The position numbers were made by a program, and so were the translations under genes. From Segatella copri (GTDB taxonomy: Bacteria > Bacteroidota > Bacteroidia > Bacteroidales > Bacteroidaceae), in contig NZ_CP137557.1 of NCBI RefSeq assembly GCF_019249655.2, positions 3,877,001 through 3,941,000 on the forward strand: a DNA stretch of 64,000 nucleotides, in the 5' to 3' direction. The notes beneath the pieces were generated by a model, which saw only the letters and a program-made list of their open reading frames with translations, had not been told where the DNA came from and made no database searches. Of the stretch, positions 26,780 to 35,285 are shown in pieces (the first letter of the stretch is position 1; each line of letters opens with the position of its first letter).

Positions 26780-26809
26780 AGGTTTCTGTATTTCTTATCC
26801 CTAATGATT

Positions 26810-27592
26810 TTACTTGTTTAGCGGTCTTGCCACAAACTCAGTATGAAGGGTCTCCATCGGATGTTCCTTCAGATTGATGAGAATGTTTGGCGTGTTGCCG
26901 TTGGCGATGATTACCTTGATGCCGGCATTGGCTACATCGTGGGCGGTCTTTACTTTAGAAGTCATACCGCCTCTGCCGTGACTGCTCTTGCTGGCAAGGA
27001 TGTACTCGCTGATATCGCGGTCGTAATAAACCGATGGGATGATGCGGGTGGTAGGTTCGCTTGGGTCGCCATTGTAGATGCCATCCACATTACTTAATAG
27101 AATCAAGGTGTCGGCATTCATCATCTTGGCAATCAAGCCTGACAACTCATCGTTATCGGTAAACATCAGCTCGGTGATGCACACGGTATCGTTCTCGTTG
27201 ACGATAGGGAGCACGTTGTTTTCCAGCATCACCTGCATGCAGGCTTCCTGGTTCTTATACTGCTCTTCGGCACCGAAATTCTCCTTCATGGTCAATACCT
27301 GACCTATCTTGATCTTGTATTCGCGGAAAAGGTTGTAATAGAGACCTACGAGTTTCACCTGTCCGATGGCAGAGAACAGCTGGCGTTGCTCCACGCTGTC
27401 CAGTTGGTGGTCAACGTGCAGTTCGGCTCTTCCGGCAGCCACGGCACCAGAAGAAACCAGAATCACCTCATAGTCGTGTTTTCTGAGCCAGACAATCTGA
27501 TCAACAATCGCCGACATTCTCGTTACATCCAGTTTTCCGTCTTCTCGGGTCAGCACGTTGCTGCCCACCTTCACTACGATTCTTTTTCCCAT
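26810..27592 (-). CDS. proB: Glutamate 5-kinase, short form without PUA domain
   Basis: 260 residues from the ATG at 27592 (MGKRIVVKVGSNVLT); farther upstream ATGs run into repeat DNA. Amino-acid kinase fold phosphorylating the gamma-carboxyl of glutamate, first step of proline synthesis. Markers: KVGSNVLT near 8-15, VSSGAVAAG near 48-56, NENDTV near 143 and GRGGMTSK near 207-214. E. coli ProB is about 367 residues because of a C-terminal PUA domain; here the protein stops after the kinase domain, as in many Bacteroidota. No clear promoter was seen; repeat DNA lies upstream. Confidence 0.94.
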   Translation of the reverse strand: MGKRIVVKVGSNVLTREDGKLDVTRMSAIVDQIVWLRKHDYEVILVSSGAVAAGRAELHVDHQLDSVEQRQLFSAIGQVKLVGLYYNLFREYKIKIGQVLTMKENFGAEEQYKNQEACMQVMLENNVLPIVNENDTVCITELMFTDNDELSGLIAKMMNADTLILLSNVDGIYNGDPSEPTTRIIPSVYYDRDISEYILASKSSHGRGGMTSKVKTAHDVANAGIKVIIANGNTPNILINLKEHPMETLHTEFVARPLNK

Positions 27593-27619
27593 AAATTTTA
27601 TGCTGATGAATGCTTTTTG

Positions 27620-27803
27620 CAAGTTTCGTAAATGGCTTGAGGATGGACAAGCCCCCCCCCTAGACACCATACGACTAGAAAGTCCAAAAGCACCTAGACG
27701 CCACACGCCCTGAAAGGGCAGAAACTCCTAGCCCAGGGCAACGCCCTGGGTTAAGGTTTATAATTGCTATACGCCCTGTAAGGGCAAAAGCTTTCGAAAC
27801 TTG
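27620..27803. repeat. Fold-back/REP cluster with CAAGTTTCG ends
   Basis: CAAGTTTCG at 27620-27628 and its complement at 27795-27803 bound a 184-bp block that contains several small palindromes: AGCCCAGGGCAACGCCCTGG near 27729, and two ACGCCCTGnAAGGGCA units near 27707 and 27772. The end motif is shared with the element at 17664-17945. A run of nine C lies at 27652-27660. The block fills the spacer between proB and the acyl-CoA ligase gene. Confidence 0.65.
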
Positions 27804-27817
27804 AAAAGCTTGATTTC

Positions 27818-29479
27818 CTATTTCTTTTTATTGTCTTTTTCTCGAATCTCTACTCTTCGAATCTTGCCGGAGATGGTCTTTGGCAGTTCATCTACGAATT
27901 CGATGATGCGAGGATATTTATAAGGAGCAGTCTCGTGCTTCACATGATCCTGCAGCTTCTTGATGAGGTCTGGACCTGCCATACTCTTGTATTCATCCTT
28001 CAGTACGACGGTAGCCTTGACTACCATGCCGCGGATTGGGTCTGGCACACCGGTGATGGCGCACTCTACTACGGCAGGGTGAGTCATCAGGGCATTCTCT
28101 ACCTCGAAAGGACCGATACGGTAACCCGAACTCTTGATTACGTCGTCGATTCTGCCCTCAAACCAGAAGTAGCCTTCTTCATCACGCCAAGCCATATCGC
28201 CCGTGTGATAGTAACCATCATGCCAAACCGATTTGGTCTGCTTCTCATCACGATAGTAATATTTGAAGAGACCGATAGGCTTGTTATCGCCGATGCGGAT
28301 GCAAATCTCACCCTTTTCACCATCCTCGCATTCCGTCATGTCTGGGCGAAGAATGTGAACATCATATTGTGGATTTGGCTTGCCCATGCTTCCTGGCTTT
28401 GGCTTAATCCAAGGGAAGGTTCCCAAGGTCATGGTGGTCTCAGTCTGTCCGAAGCCCTCGTAAATCTGAACACCAGTCAGCTTCTGGAAGGTTTCTGCCA
28501 CGGATGGGTTCATTGCCTCACCCGCAGTGGTGCAGTATTCAAGACTGCTGAGATTATACTTTGAGAAATCTTCCTGAATCATGAAGCGATAGATGGTAGG
28601 AGGGGCACAGAAAGAGGTGATGTGGTACTTCTCAATCTGGCGCATGATCTTATCCGCCGTAAACTTCTCGTGATCGAAGACGAAGACGGTGGCTCCGGCA
28701 AACCATTGTCCGTAGAGCTTGCCCCATACAGCCTTGCCCCAACCGGTATCTGCTACGGTAAGATGGATGGAATTCTCGTGGAGATTATGCCAATATACAC
28801 CCGTGGTCAGATGACCGAGGGCATAGAGGTGATCGTGTGCCACCATCTTTGGCTCGCCAGTGGTTCCCGATGTGAAGTACATCAGCAGGGTATCTTCATT
28901 AGAGTTTACATGTTCAGGGCGAACAAAAGGAGCGCATTCGTTCCATTCCTTCATCCAGTCGTGGAAACCTTCTGGGATGTCCGGACCGATACTGATCAGG
29001 GTCTTGACGGTAGGACTCTCTGGCATTGCCTCTTTAATTTGCTCTACCACGTAATCATCGCCGCAGCAGATAATCGCCTTTACGCTTGCTGCATTGTTGC
29101 GGTAAACGATGTCGTGCTTGGTAAGCATGTGGGTGGCAGGGATGGCTACGGCGCCCAACTTGTGGAGGCCTAGCATGGCGAGCCACCACTGATAGTGACG
29201 CTTCAGAATCAGCATCACCTTATCATCGTGACCGATGCCGAGACTCTGGAAGTAAGCAGCAGCCTTGTCGCTCTGCTCCTTCAGGTCCTTGTAGGTGAAA
29301 CGGATTTCCTCACCTCGTTCGCTTGCCCAGAGCAGCGCCACGTGGTCTGGTTTGATCTTTGCCCATTCGTCCATCACGTCGTAGGCGAAGTTGAAATCTT
29401 CTGGTATGATAAACTCCAGATGCTCCTTGAAGTCTTGCTCTGAAGTGAATTTTGTCTGTTTAAGAAATCTCTCGATCAT
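27818..29479 (-). CDS. AMP-dependent acyl-CoA synthetase/ligase
   Basis: 553 residues of the ANL superfamily. AMP-binding P-loop YFTSGTTGEPKMVAHD near 204, the EGFGQTETT block near 343, the hinge YHTGDMAWRDEEGYFWFEGR near 422-441 and the catalytic-Lys motif PKTISGKIRR near 536. It resembles medium-chain and ACSM-type acyl-CoA synthetases more than acetyl-CoA synthetase; the carboxylic acid is not predictable. It starts 10 bp after the XRE-cupin gene and is almost certainly regulated with it. Confidence 0.88.
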   Translation of the reverse strand: MIERFLKQTKFTSEQDFKEHLEFIIPEDFNFAYDVMDEWAKIKPDHVALLWASERGEEIRFTYKDLKEQSDKAAAYFQSLGIGHDDKVMLILKRHYQWWLAMLGLHKLGAVAIPATHMLTKHDIVYRNNAASVKAIICCGDDYVVEQIKEAMPESPTVKTLISIGPDIPEGFHDWMKEWNECAPFVRPEHVNSNEDTLLMYFTSGTTGEPKMVAHDHLYALGHLTTGVYWHNLHENSIHLTVADTGWGKAVWGKLYGQWFAGATVFVFDHEKFTADKIMRQIEKYHITSFCAPPTIYRFMIQEDFSKYNLSSLEYCTTAGEAMNPSVAETFQKLTGVQIYEGFGQTETTMTLGTFPWIKPKPGSMGKPNPQYDVHILRPDMTECEDGEKGEICIRIGDNKPIGLFKYYYRDEKQTKSVWHDGYYHTGDMAWRDEEGYFWFEGRIDDVIKSSGYRIGPFEVENALMTHPAVVECAITGVPDPIRGMVVKATVVLKDEYKSMAGPDLIKKLQDHVKHETAPYKYPRIIEFVDELPKTISGKIRRVEIREKDNKKK

Positions 29480-29489
29480 AATAACTCTC

Positions 29490-30044
29490 CTAGATAATTA
29501 TACAAAGGAACTTGGCAGGCTCATTGTTGAGTGAACGGAAGCAGTGTGACTTCTTGCTGTCGAAGTAGATGCTGTCGCCTGGGTTCAGCACCATTACCTT
29601 CTCTTCGATGGTAACTTCCAGCTGTCCCTCAATCACATAGTCATATTCCTGTCCGTCGTGTCCGTTCTTGTTCGGCTTCTTGTCGCCAGGCAACGGATCC
29701 ACCTGTACCATGAACGGATTCACCTTTCTATCCTTGAATCCCACGGCAAGGCTCTGGTATTTATACTGGTTGTTGCGGTCTATCTCCGGTCCCTGACCCT
29801 TGCGGGTAACGTAGTATCCCTTCATGCGAGGTTCCTCGCCGAAGAGCAATACGTCGAGGTCGATGCCGTATCGCTTTGAAATCTTTGAAAGTCGATACAC
29901 GGATGGGTCGGCTTCTCCCGACTCAATCTTGAGATAGTGGTCAAGACTGATTTCGCAAAGTTCAGCCACCTCCTCTGCCGGGATGTTGAGAACCTCGCGG
30001 AGACCTTTCAGTCTTTCACCGATTTGCTTAATTGCTTCATCCAT
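29490..30044 (-). CDS. XRE-family regulator with cupin sensor domain
   Basis: 184 residues from the ATG at 30044 (MDEAIKQIGERLKGL). Residues 8-62 are an XRE helix-turn-helix (LREVLNIPAEEVAELCEIS, then YLKIESGEADPSVYRL). Residues 105-184 are a cupin barrel (GHDGQEYDYVIEGQ, LNPGDSIYFDSKKSHCFR). Proteins of this design bind DNA with the N-domain and a small effector with the cupin. The effector could be the acyl product of the ligase made by the next gene. A perfect palindrome at 30071-30095 in its leader is a candidate binding site. Confidence 0.9.
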   Translation of the reverse strand: MDEAIKQIGERLKGLREVLNIPAEEVAELCEISLDHYLKIESGEADPSVYRLSKISKRYGIDLDVLLFGEEPRMKGYYVTRKGQGPEIDRNNQYKYQSLAVGFKDRKVNPFMVQVDPLPGDKKPNKNGHDGQEYDYVIEGQLEVTIEEKVMVLNPGDSIYFDSKKSHCFRSLNNEPAKFLCIII

Positions 30045-30070
30045 AGTTCTATTCTTTATAGTTGTTCCTG

Positions 30071-30095
30071 GCGAAGGTATATTGTATACCTTCGC
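30071..30095. promoter_or_regulatory. Palindromic operator candidate, XRE-cupin leader
   Basis: GCGAAGGTAT (30071-30080) and its exact complement ATACCTTCGC (30086-30095) are separated by 5 nt. It begins about 10 bp downstream of the -7 box and lies between promoter and start codon, a usual place for an autoregulatory operator. Confidence 0.65.
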
Positions 30096-30104
30096 ATTTT
30101 GGGG

Positions 30105-30136
30105 CAAAATTACGACTTTTTGTTGATATATCCAAA
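30105..30136 (-). promoter_or_regulatory. Promoter of the XRE-cupin/acyl-CoA ligase operon
   Basis: Minus-strand -7 TAATTTTG at 30105-30112 and -33 TTTG at 30133-30136, spacer 20 bp. Confidence 0.75.
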
Positions 30137-30252
30137 CAATCTGCTGATAAATTAATAGATTAAAGTGATATTTATGTATGAAGCATAAAACTATTAGAAT
30201 GCGCAGACTTCCTCCTCACGTATTTTGTTGTTTGCCATATTCTAATCTTTCT

Positions 30253-31830
30253 TTATTTAACTTCTTTCCAATCAATGAGTCCTTTGCCCATATCATCTAA
30301 TTCTACAGCCAATCCTATAACCTTTCTGCCATCTGCCAAGAAAGGCTTGAGATAGCCATTGCTGATGATTTGCTTCTCGGCAGCTTCCAATCCTCCGTTG
30401 TTGGTTAACTTCAGTTCCACTACATAGATGAAGCGGGAGGTGGAGGCTACGATGTCTATTCTACCTGTTGATAACATGTGCTCTACCTCTACTTTGCAGC
30501 CTATGGCATTCAAAATGGTGCTAATGATGAGGCGATAACGCTCCTCCATGTCCATACTTGCCAATTTTTTATTGCTGTATGGGACATTTGAGATAAGAGA
30601 TTTCATACACTTCTTGGCTTCTTCCAAATTGCCATTGTTCAAGCTGTGCATTAACTTACTTTGTATGGAGACAATATCCGTAATGTCCTTTTGGGTCAAT
30701 GCTGGCAGTACTGCTTTGTAGAGAGCCTTTCTTACTTCCTCATTCGGAAAGCCTAAAGAATATCCATCTTCATCAAAACCCTTGATAGTGAGATAACCTG
30801 TCTGATAGAGGAATAGTTCGGCACCGCCTTCTATGACATCTGATGTCTCCAGAGTGTCTTTGTCGATGTAGCAATCTTCGAAGTCATGAAGGCGTAGCTC
30901 CATGTTGTTCACGAATTTATTCAGCATGGAAGTGGCGCCGGATGAAATCCAATAGTTGCGCAGACGCAATTGGGAGAGGGCGTTGAGCAAGCTGAACGGA
31001 TTGTAGATGTCGGTCATGTTCTCATCGCTGAAATGATAACCGTCATAATAGGTCTTCAACTTGTCGTGTGCTTCTTCAATGCTGCATTCCATCTTATCTG
31101 CCAAGGCCTCCAACTCTGGGGCGAAGTTAACTGTCAATTCTTTCTCGGTAATGCCACAAAGAGGGGCAAATTGTGGGAGAAAGCTGATGTTTGTCAGATG
31201 GTTAAGTACTGAGAATAAGGAAATCTGAGTAAACTTCGTGATGCCTGTGATGAAGACAAAGCGAAGTACATTTCCTTTGAGTTTGAGTACGGAGAATACA
31301 GAACGATAAACTTCAGTGCAACCTTCATGCTCTGGTGTCTTCCATGAATGCTGCAAAGGGGAATCGTATTCGTCAATCAGTACCACTACTTGCTTACCTG
31401 TCTTTTGATAGGCTGTGTCAAGGATAACTTGGAGGCGTACGGATTCGCGAGATGTCTCTTTAGGCTTGATGCCGTATAATGCTTCGTATTTCGAAAACTC
31501 AAGATTGAGATAGTCTTTGATTTCGGCAGCAGTGGCACCTGCACCGCTCATGTCAAGTCTGATGACGGGATACTCTGTCCATTCTTCTTCCAGTTCCATA
31601 ATCTTCAGCCCCTCAAAGAGTTCTTTCTTGCCTTCAAAGTAGCATTGCAAAGTATCAAGAAGCAGAGACTTACCGAAACGACGAGGACGGCTCAGATAAT
31701 TGTATAAATCACCTGAGTGAGTAAGTTGCCATACCAAGTCGGTCTTGTCAACATATAAGTAGCCTTCCTTGCGGATAATGCTAAAGAATTGTATGCCAGC
31801 TGGCAATTTCCTTGTGTTCATCTCTGCCAT
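30253..31830 (-). CDS. AAA-ATPase-like protein with PD-(D/E)XK nuclease domain
   Basis: 525 residues; the other ATG at 31821 (MNTRKLPAG) is equally possible. The first 300 are an AAA-ATPase-like domain with a modified Walker A, RPRRFGKSLLLDTL near 48-61, Walker B-like VVVLIDEYDSPL near 146, and FVFITGITKFTQISLFS near 191. The last 120 form a PD-(D/E)XK fold with GRIDIVASTSRFIYVVELKL near 463-482. This two-domain family is abundant and often duplicated in Prevotella and Bacteroides; its function is unknown though a mobile-element or defence role is suspected. Stands alone between the XRE-cupin operon and proC. Confidence 0.85.
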   Translation of the reverse strand: MAEMNTRKLPAGIQFFSIIRKEGYLYVDKTDLVWQLTHSGDLYNYLSRPRRFGKSLLLDTLQCYFEGKKELFEGLKIMELEEEWTEYPVIRLDMSGAGATAAEIKDYLNLEFSKYEALYGIKPKETSRESVRLQVILDTAYQKTGKQVVVLIDEYDSPLQHSWKTPEHEGCTEVYRSVFSVLKLKGNVLRFVFITGITKFTQISLFSVLNHLTNISFLPQFAPLCGITEKELTVNFAPELEALADKMECSIEEAHDKLKTYYDGYHFSDENMTDIYNPFSLLNALSQLRLRNYWISSGATSMLNKFVNNMELRLHDFEDCYIDKDTLETSDVIEGGAELFLYQTGYLTIKGFDEDGYSLGFPNEEVRKALYKAVLPALTQKDITDIVSIQSKLMHSLNNGNLEEAKKCMKSLISNVPYSNKKLASMDMEERYRLIISTILNAIGCKVEVEHMLSTGRIDIVASTSRFIYVVELKLTNNGGLEAAEKQIISNGYLKPFLADGRKVIGLAVELDDMGKGLIDWKEVK

Positions 31831-31890
31831 AGTCTTCGTTTTCTTTTATGGGTTGTTTGCTATGTACCTTCTATCATCTACAGATAGAAT

Positions 31891-32673
31891 CTATTTCTTT
31901 CCTGCTATCAATCCCTTGATGACGGCATTGGTGAAGCCATTCTGCTCCATCGTGTTCAAGCCCTTGATGGTGCAGCCGCCAGGAGTAGTAACCTTATCAA
32001 TGGCAGCCTCTGGGTGTTCGCCTGTTGCCTGGAGCAGCTCTACGGCACCCTTGATGGTCTGCAAGACAATCTTCTGGGCATCCTTAGCCTTGAAGCCCAT
32101 CTCTACGCCGCCTTCCACATTGGCTCTTACATAGCGCATGGCGTAAGCGATGGCACACGACATAGCTGTGGCAGCAGGGAAGAGGCGTTCTTCCATGATG
32201 AGGCTTTCGCCCAATTCATCGAAGATTTCTGTAATCTGCTGGATTTCTGTGGCAGATGCATCTACAGGAGTGATGAAGGTCATCGACTGCTTGTAGGCGA
32301 TGGCGATATTTGGCATCACGAGGAAGAAGGTTGGGGTAATACCATCCTTATCTAACCACTCCTTGATGTTGGCTGATGGCACACCGGCTGCAACGACCAC
32401 GAGTTTCTGGCTCTTGTAGTCGAGTGCATCCTTGATTCCCTTTAATGTCTTCTCCACGCACCATGGCTTTACTACCACGCATACGATGTCTGCGCCGTGG
32501 CAAGCCAACTGGTTGTCGAGAGTTACGCTGGCTCCTTCGCTTGCGAAGTGATCCAATACTGGTTGGTTATGGTCTGATACCGTAATATCTGATGGAGTGA
32601 ACTTCTCGCTCTGCAAGAGTCCTTCAGCCATGGCACCGCCCATAGCACCTGCTCCGATAATTGTTATTTTCAT
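31891..32673 (-). CDS. proC: Pyrroline-5-carboxylate reductase
   Basis: 260 residues from the ATG at 32673 (MKITIIGAGAMGGAM). NAD(P)-binding Rossmann motif GAGAMG near 7-12, VVKPWCVEKTL near 66, VVAAGVPSANI near 93, and the C-terminal signature VTTPGGCTIKGLNTME near 228-243. It catalyses the last step of proline synthesis. A -7 box TATCTTTG lies on the minus strand at 32706-32713, but no good -33 is seen. Confidence 0.95.
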   Translation of the reverse strand: MKITIIGAGAMGGAMAEGLLQSEKFTPSDITVSDHNQPVLDHFASEGASVTLDNQLACHGADIVCVVVKPWCVEKTLKGIKDALDYKSQKLVVVAAGVPSANIKEWLDKDGITPTFFLVMPNIAIAYKQSMTFITPVDASATEIQQITEIFDELGESLIMEERLFPAATAMSCAIAYAMRYVRANVEGGVEMGFKAKDAQKIVLQTIKGAVELLQATGEHPEAAIDKVTTPGGCTIKGLNTMEQNGFTNAVIKGLIAGKK

Positions 32674-32960
32674 TGTCGTCTTATAGTTAAAATGCAATTA
32701 CGGTGCAAAGATACTACTTTTATCTGAAAATAGCGTGTTTATTGATGATTTTTTAAGGAAGTACGCTTGTTTGCTGACGATATTTTAAGAATTTTGCTAG
32801 TTTACTCCCATTCTGGAAGTATCCACGTCCTTGGTTCTCTTCTCCTTGTACTTGCCTATCTTACAGATGATGGAGATGAAACTATGTAAATGATATTCTA
32901 GAAATAGACAATCAAGAAGAAACACCCATATAATGGGGAAAGAAGAAATTGAAAATTTTC

Positions 32961-33048
32961 CCTTAAGGATATTTATTTTTTGCCTTAAGGGAAAATATAT
33001 TTTGCCTTAAGGGAAATTAAATCTTTCCTTAAGGGATATTTTCGCTAT
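32961..33048. repeat. Four 22-bp tandem repeats, each headed by CCTTAAGG
   Basis: The palindrome CCTTAAGG starts at 32961, 32983, 33005 and 33027, exactly 22 bp apart; the intervening DNA is AT-rich and only partly conserved. No gene overlaps. The flanks 32714-32960 hold nothing I can name. Confidence 0.85.
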
Positions 33049-33100
33049 ATCTTGATCTGTAAAGTTATTTGTAAATGCAGATGTTGTCTTGGTTTGATGA

Positions 33101-33229
33101 CACTTTTCCGACACGACCCTATTTGATAAGTTCTCCAAAGAACTTGGCGAAGTGGTGGTGAAAGCTCATTTTCCTCAATATAAGAAGACCCACGAAGGAC
33201 TGCTGACATTCGAAAGTAGAGCCATTTAA
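33101..33229 (+). pseudogene. C-terminal gene remnant, unknown family
   Basis: An open stretch without a start codon reads HFSDTTLFDKFSKELGEVVV and then KAHFPQYKKTHEGLLTFESR before a stop. Composition and codon choice look like real protein. It is preceded by two in-frame stops. I do not recognise the family. Its presence beside a duplicated MNT 5' end fits a decayed island. Confidence 0.4.
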
Positions 33230-33250
33230 GATTATTTTTTTGAGGTAGGC

Positions 33251-33376
33251 TTGCACTTTTAGGCAGGAATGTTTGGAGATAAAAAATAAAAGGTGTATAT
33301 TTGCAGCGTGATTACTATTTAAAATGAGGAGGTAAATATGGATAGATATCAAATTATACGTATAATCCATGACTAT
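33251..33376 (+). repeat. 126-bp exact duplication, copy 1 (MNT promoter and start)
   Basis: Bases 33251-33376 are identical to 37939-38064. The segment carries the MNT promoter, leader and first 13 codons. Confidence 0.93.
33272..33303 (+). promoter_or_regulatory. Promoter of the MNT-HEPN pair
   Basis: TTTG at 33272-33275 and TATATTTG at 33296-33303, spacer 20 bp; GGAGG (33328-33332) precedes the ATG at 33338, a strong Shine-Dalgarno that is unusual in this genome. Confidence 0.75.
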
Positions 33377-33640
33377 ATGTCTAAGAAGCCTGTGTTGAAG
33401 GCATGGATCTTTGGGTCTTTTGCTCGTGGTGAAGAAAAGGCTCAGAGCGATATAGATATTCTCTTTGTCCCCGATTTTGAGCATGGTTCGTTTACTTTGC
33501 TTACTCATGGAGGAATGTATGAGGAATTGAAGCAACTGCTAGGTCGTGAAGTTGACTTGGTAGTTGATGGCTCTTTGCGTCCGTATGCTCAGGAGAGTGT
33601 TGAACGAGATAAAATCTTGGTATATGAGAGAGCTAGTTAG
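33338..33640 (+). CDS. MNT-type minimal nucleotidyltransferase antitoxin (MntA-like)
   Basis: 100 residues with the polymerase-beta nucleotidyltransferase signature WIFGSFARGEEKAQSDIDIL near 24-43 (GSxARGx5SDxD), the third acidic residue at VDLVVDG near 73. In type VII toxin-antitoxin systems the MNT protein inactivates the HEPN partner by adding AMP groups. Stop codon overlaps the start of the HEPN gene by 17 bp, typical for the pair. Confidence 0.9.
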   Translation: MDRYQIIRIIHDYMSKKPVLKAWIFGSFARGEEKAQSDIDILFVPDFEHGSFTLLTHGGMYEELKQLLGREVDLVVDGSLRPYAQESVERDKILVYERAS

Positions 33641-33992
33641 GGATAAAGGAAGACTGGAAGATATTGTGGAGTATTCTTCCAACGTACTCAAAATCATTGA
33701 TGGGATAGAGTTTGAGGAGTTTTCCTCAAATATTTTAGTCTATTTTGCAACGATGAAAAATGTAGAGATAGTAGGCGAGGCTGCTTATATGCTGACCAAG
33801 GAATTCAAGGCAAGTCACCCGGAGATTCCTTGGAAACAGGTGGAAGGTATGCGCCATGTTTTGGTGCATGGTTATTCGCAGGTGTTGCCTCGTATTCTTT
33901 GGGCTACAGCAAAAGAGAATATTCCCGAAATCAAGGCTCAAGTGGAGAAATACCTGAACGAGACAGATTGGGAACATTATTGTGGGGAATAA
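33624..33992 (+). CDS. HEPN-domain toxin (HepT-like, DUF86)
   Basis: 122 residues from the ATG at 33624 (MRELVRDKGRLEDIVEY); a longer frame from 33564 lies inside MNT. Four-helix HEPN fold with the RNase motif Rx4-6H in GMRHVLVHGYSQV near 81-91, plus IVGEAAYMLTKEF near 48. HepT cleaves RNA when not modified by MntA. Overlaps the MNT gene. Confidence 0.9.
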   Translation: MRELVRDKGRLEDIVEYSSNVLKIIDGIEFEEFSSNILVYFATMKNVEIVGEAAYMLTKEFKASHPEIPWKQVEGMRHVLVHGYSQVLPRILWATAKENIPEIKAQVEKYLNETDWEHYCGE

Positions 33993-34036
33993 TGAACTTG
34001 TTCTTCTATACTGATTTATATTAAGCGCTTGTAGAT

Positions 34037-34189
34037 ATGAAAGAGAACAATAAATTAAAAGTAGTTCATACCACCTGGGAGGAGTTCCTTAAGGAGCATC
34101 CAGTTAATGAGGTAGTTGATATGCCATCTTTGCCTAATGGCTATGTGGCAAGGGTTGTGACTGTTAATGCGGTTTCGTATACCTCTTGA
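34037..34189 (+). CDS. Small hypothetical protein, 50 residues
   Basis: Frame MKENNKLKVVHTTWEEFLKE, continuing through HPVNEVVDMPSLPNGYV, ends at a TGA. It follows the toxin gene by 44 bp on the same strand. The amphipathic start looks like a real protein but I do not recognise it; it may be the N-terminus of a decayed gene. The rest of the gap to 34426 shows no convincing gene. Confidence 0.3.
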   Translation: MKENNKLKVVHTTWEEFLKEHPVNEVVDMPSLPNGYVARVVTVNAVSYTS

Positions 34190-34426
34190 ACAGTTATGAT
34201 AAAGGCTGGCTGCTGGAATTATTTGTATGCGGTCTGTAACGATTGTCCCTGCCTTTATGAATCCCATTGGTACATATTTTCGTCTTTCGGAAGAAACACG
34301 TTTGCATTTAATTCAATACTGTTATACGAGCTTCTACTCTCGTTTGGGTAAATTCTTGAGGAACTTATTTCCTATGAATACAAAGGCAGCGGCAGCATTT
34401 TTCTGTTGTTTCTCTGTCATGTTCGT

Positions 34427-34460
34427 AAGTGAAGAGTGAAGAACGAAGAGTGAAGAATTC
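34427..34460 (+). repeat. Dispersed GTGAAGA-type intergenic repeat, copy C
   Basis: Units AAGTGAAGAGTGAAGAA and CGAAGAGTGAAGAATTC, direct orientation; nearly the same as copies at 1282-1320 and 62611-62649. Confidence 0.8.
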
Positions 34461-34584
34461 GTCGGCTACTCTTGCGTTGTCTCTTCCTGTTGGCAAAGGT
34501 AATAACTTTTTCTTAAAACGCCAAGAGCGACAGCCAAAAATGTATCGGCTGCCGCTCTATTATTTGCTTTTGACATTTGCTTGC

Positions 34585-35082
34585 TCAATTAATCTTTTTT
34601 TCTTTTTCCTCACTAAATGCCTTTATCTCATCAGCAAGGACTTTCTGTAATTTCTCTTTCGGTACTATCAGCTGATAGTCTGCCACTCCGATAGGTTTTC
34701 CCATATCTTCAAGTGCAAGCTCCAAAATGGGACTTGTCACACCTAAGAAGCCGAAATTGTAGCTGCTGCTAAATACCTCATTGGCATACTGCGCTTGTTC
34801 GGCAGGAAGAGTGCGGTCGAAATTGTTGCCTACTCGTGCCAATGTCTGTGTCTCATACATTTTGAGTTTGATGGCATTGAGCAACAAGTCGCGATTCCAG
34901 ACTTTGGCTACGGTTTCCTGTGCATAAAATAGCGTGGCTTCATCATTCAGCCCCTTACTCAACAGCAGCAGATTGTGCGACCACGGCAAAAGTGCAACGC
35001 TCCGTAGCACTTTTGTATCATACCCTGCGTAACGTTTATAAAATTTCATCATATTCCAAAGTTGATGTGGTGAAACATCCAT
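34585..35082 (-). pseudogene. DUF1016 (YhcG-like) nuclease, decayed copy 2
   Basis: 165 codons. The start MDVSPHQLWNMMKFYKRY lies inside the normal N-terminal domain, so the first 50 or so residues are missing; LLPWSHNLLLLSK and TLFYAQETVAKVWNRDLLL follow as in the family, then QYANEVFSSSYNFGFLGV. The sequence jumps from ILELALEDM straight to GKPIGVADYQLIVPKEKL, the normal C-terminal end. The PD-(D/E)XK core of about 120-150 residues is missing in frame, so no nuclease is expected. It could still make a truncated protein. Confidence 0.8.
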
Positions 35083-35285
35083 TATTTATAGTCTTTGCAA
35101 TCTTAACACTACAATAAACGTGCGCCAATGCTATAACAACCGTTAAAAATTAAGTCTTATTTCGAAATTTCATCCGTTTTTTATTCTTTTGTTCCCATTT
35201 TAGCGATATTTTTCGTATATTCGCATTCGCAATCGGGAAACCGACAACGCAAAAAATAAAAAATGAATGCAAAAACAAATATCTT

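Noticed and set aside
26810..27592. Truncation of proB
   Set aside because: The missing PUA domain first looked like damage, but the stop is clean, a terminator follows and short ProB forms are normal in Bacteroidota.
27652..27660. C9 tract as a phase-variation switch
   Set aside because: It lies in non-coding repeat DNA and no promoter or frame depends on its length.
33119..33535. 138-codon minus-strand frame across the MNT promoter
   Set aside because: It covers the duplicated MNT promoter and start in antisense; the same open stretch recurs at the second copy only because the DNA is duplicated.
34227..34439. 70-codon frame after the toxin gene
   Set aside because: No promoter or family pattern, and its end runs into the dispersed repeat at 34427-34460.
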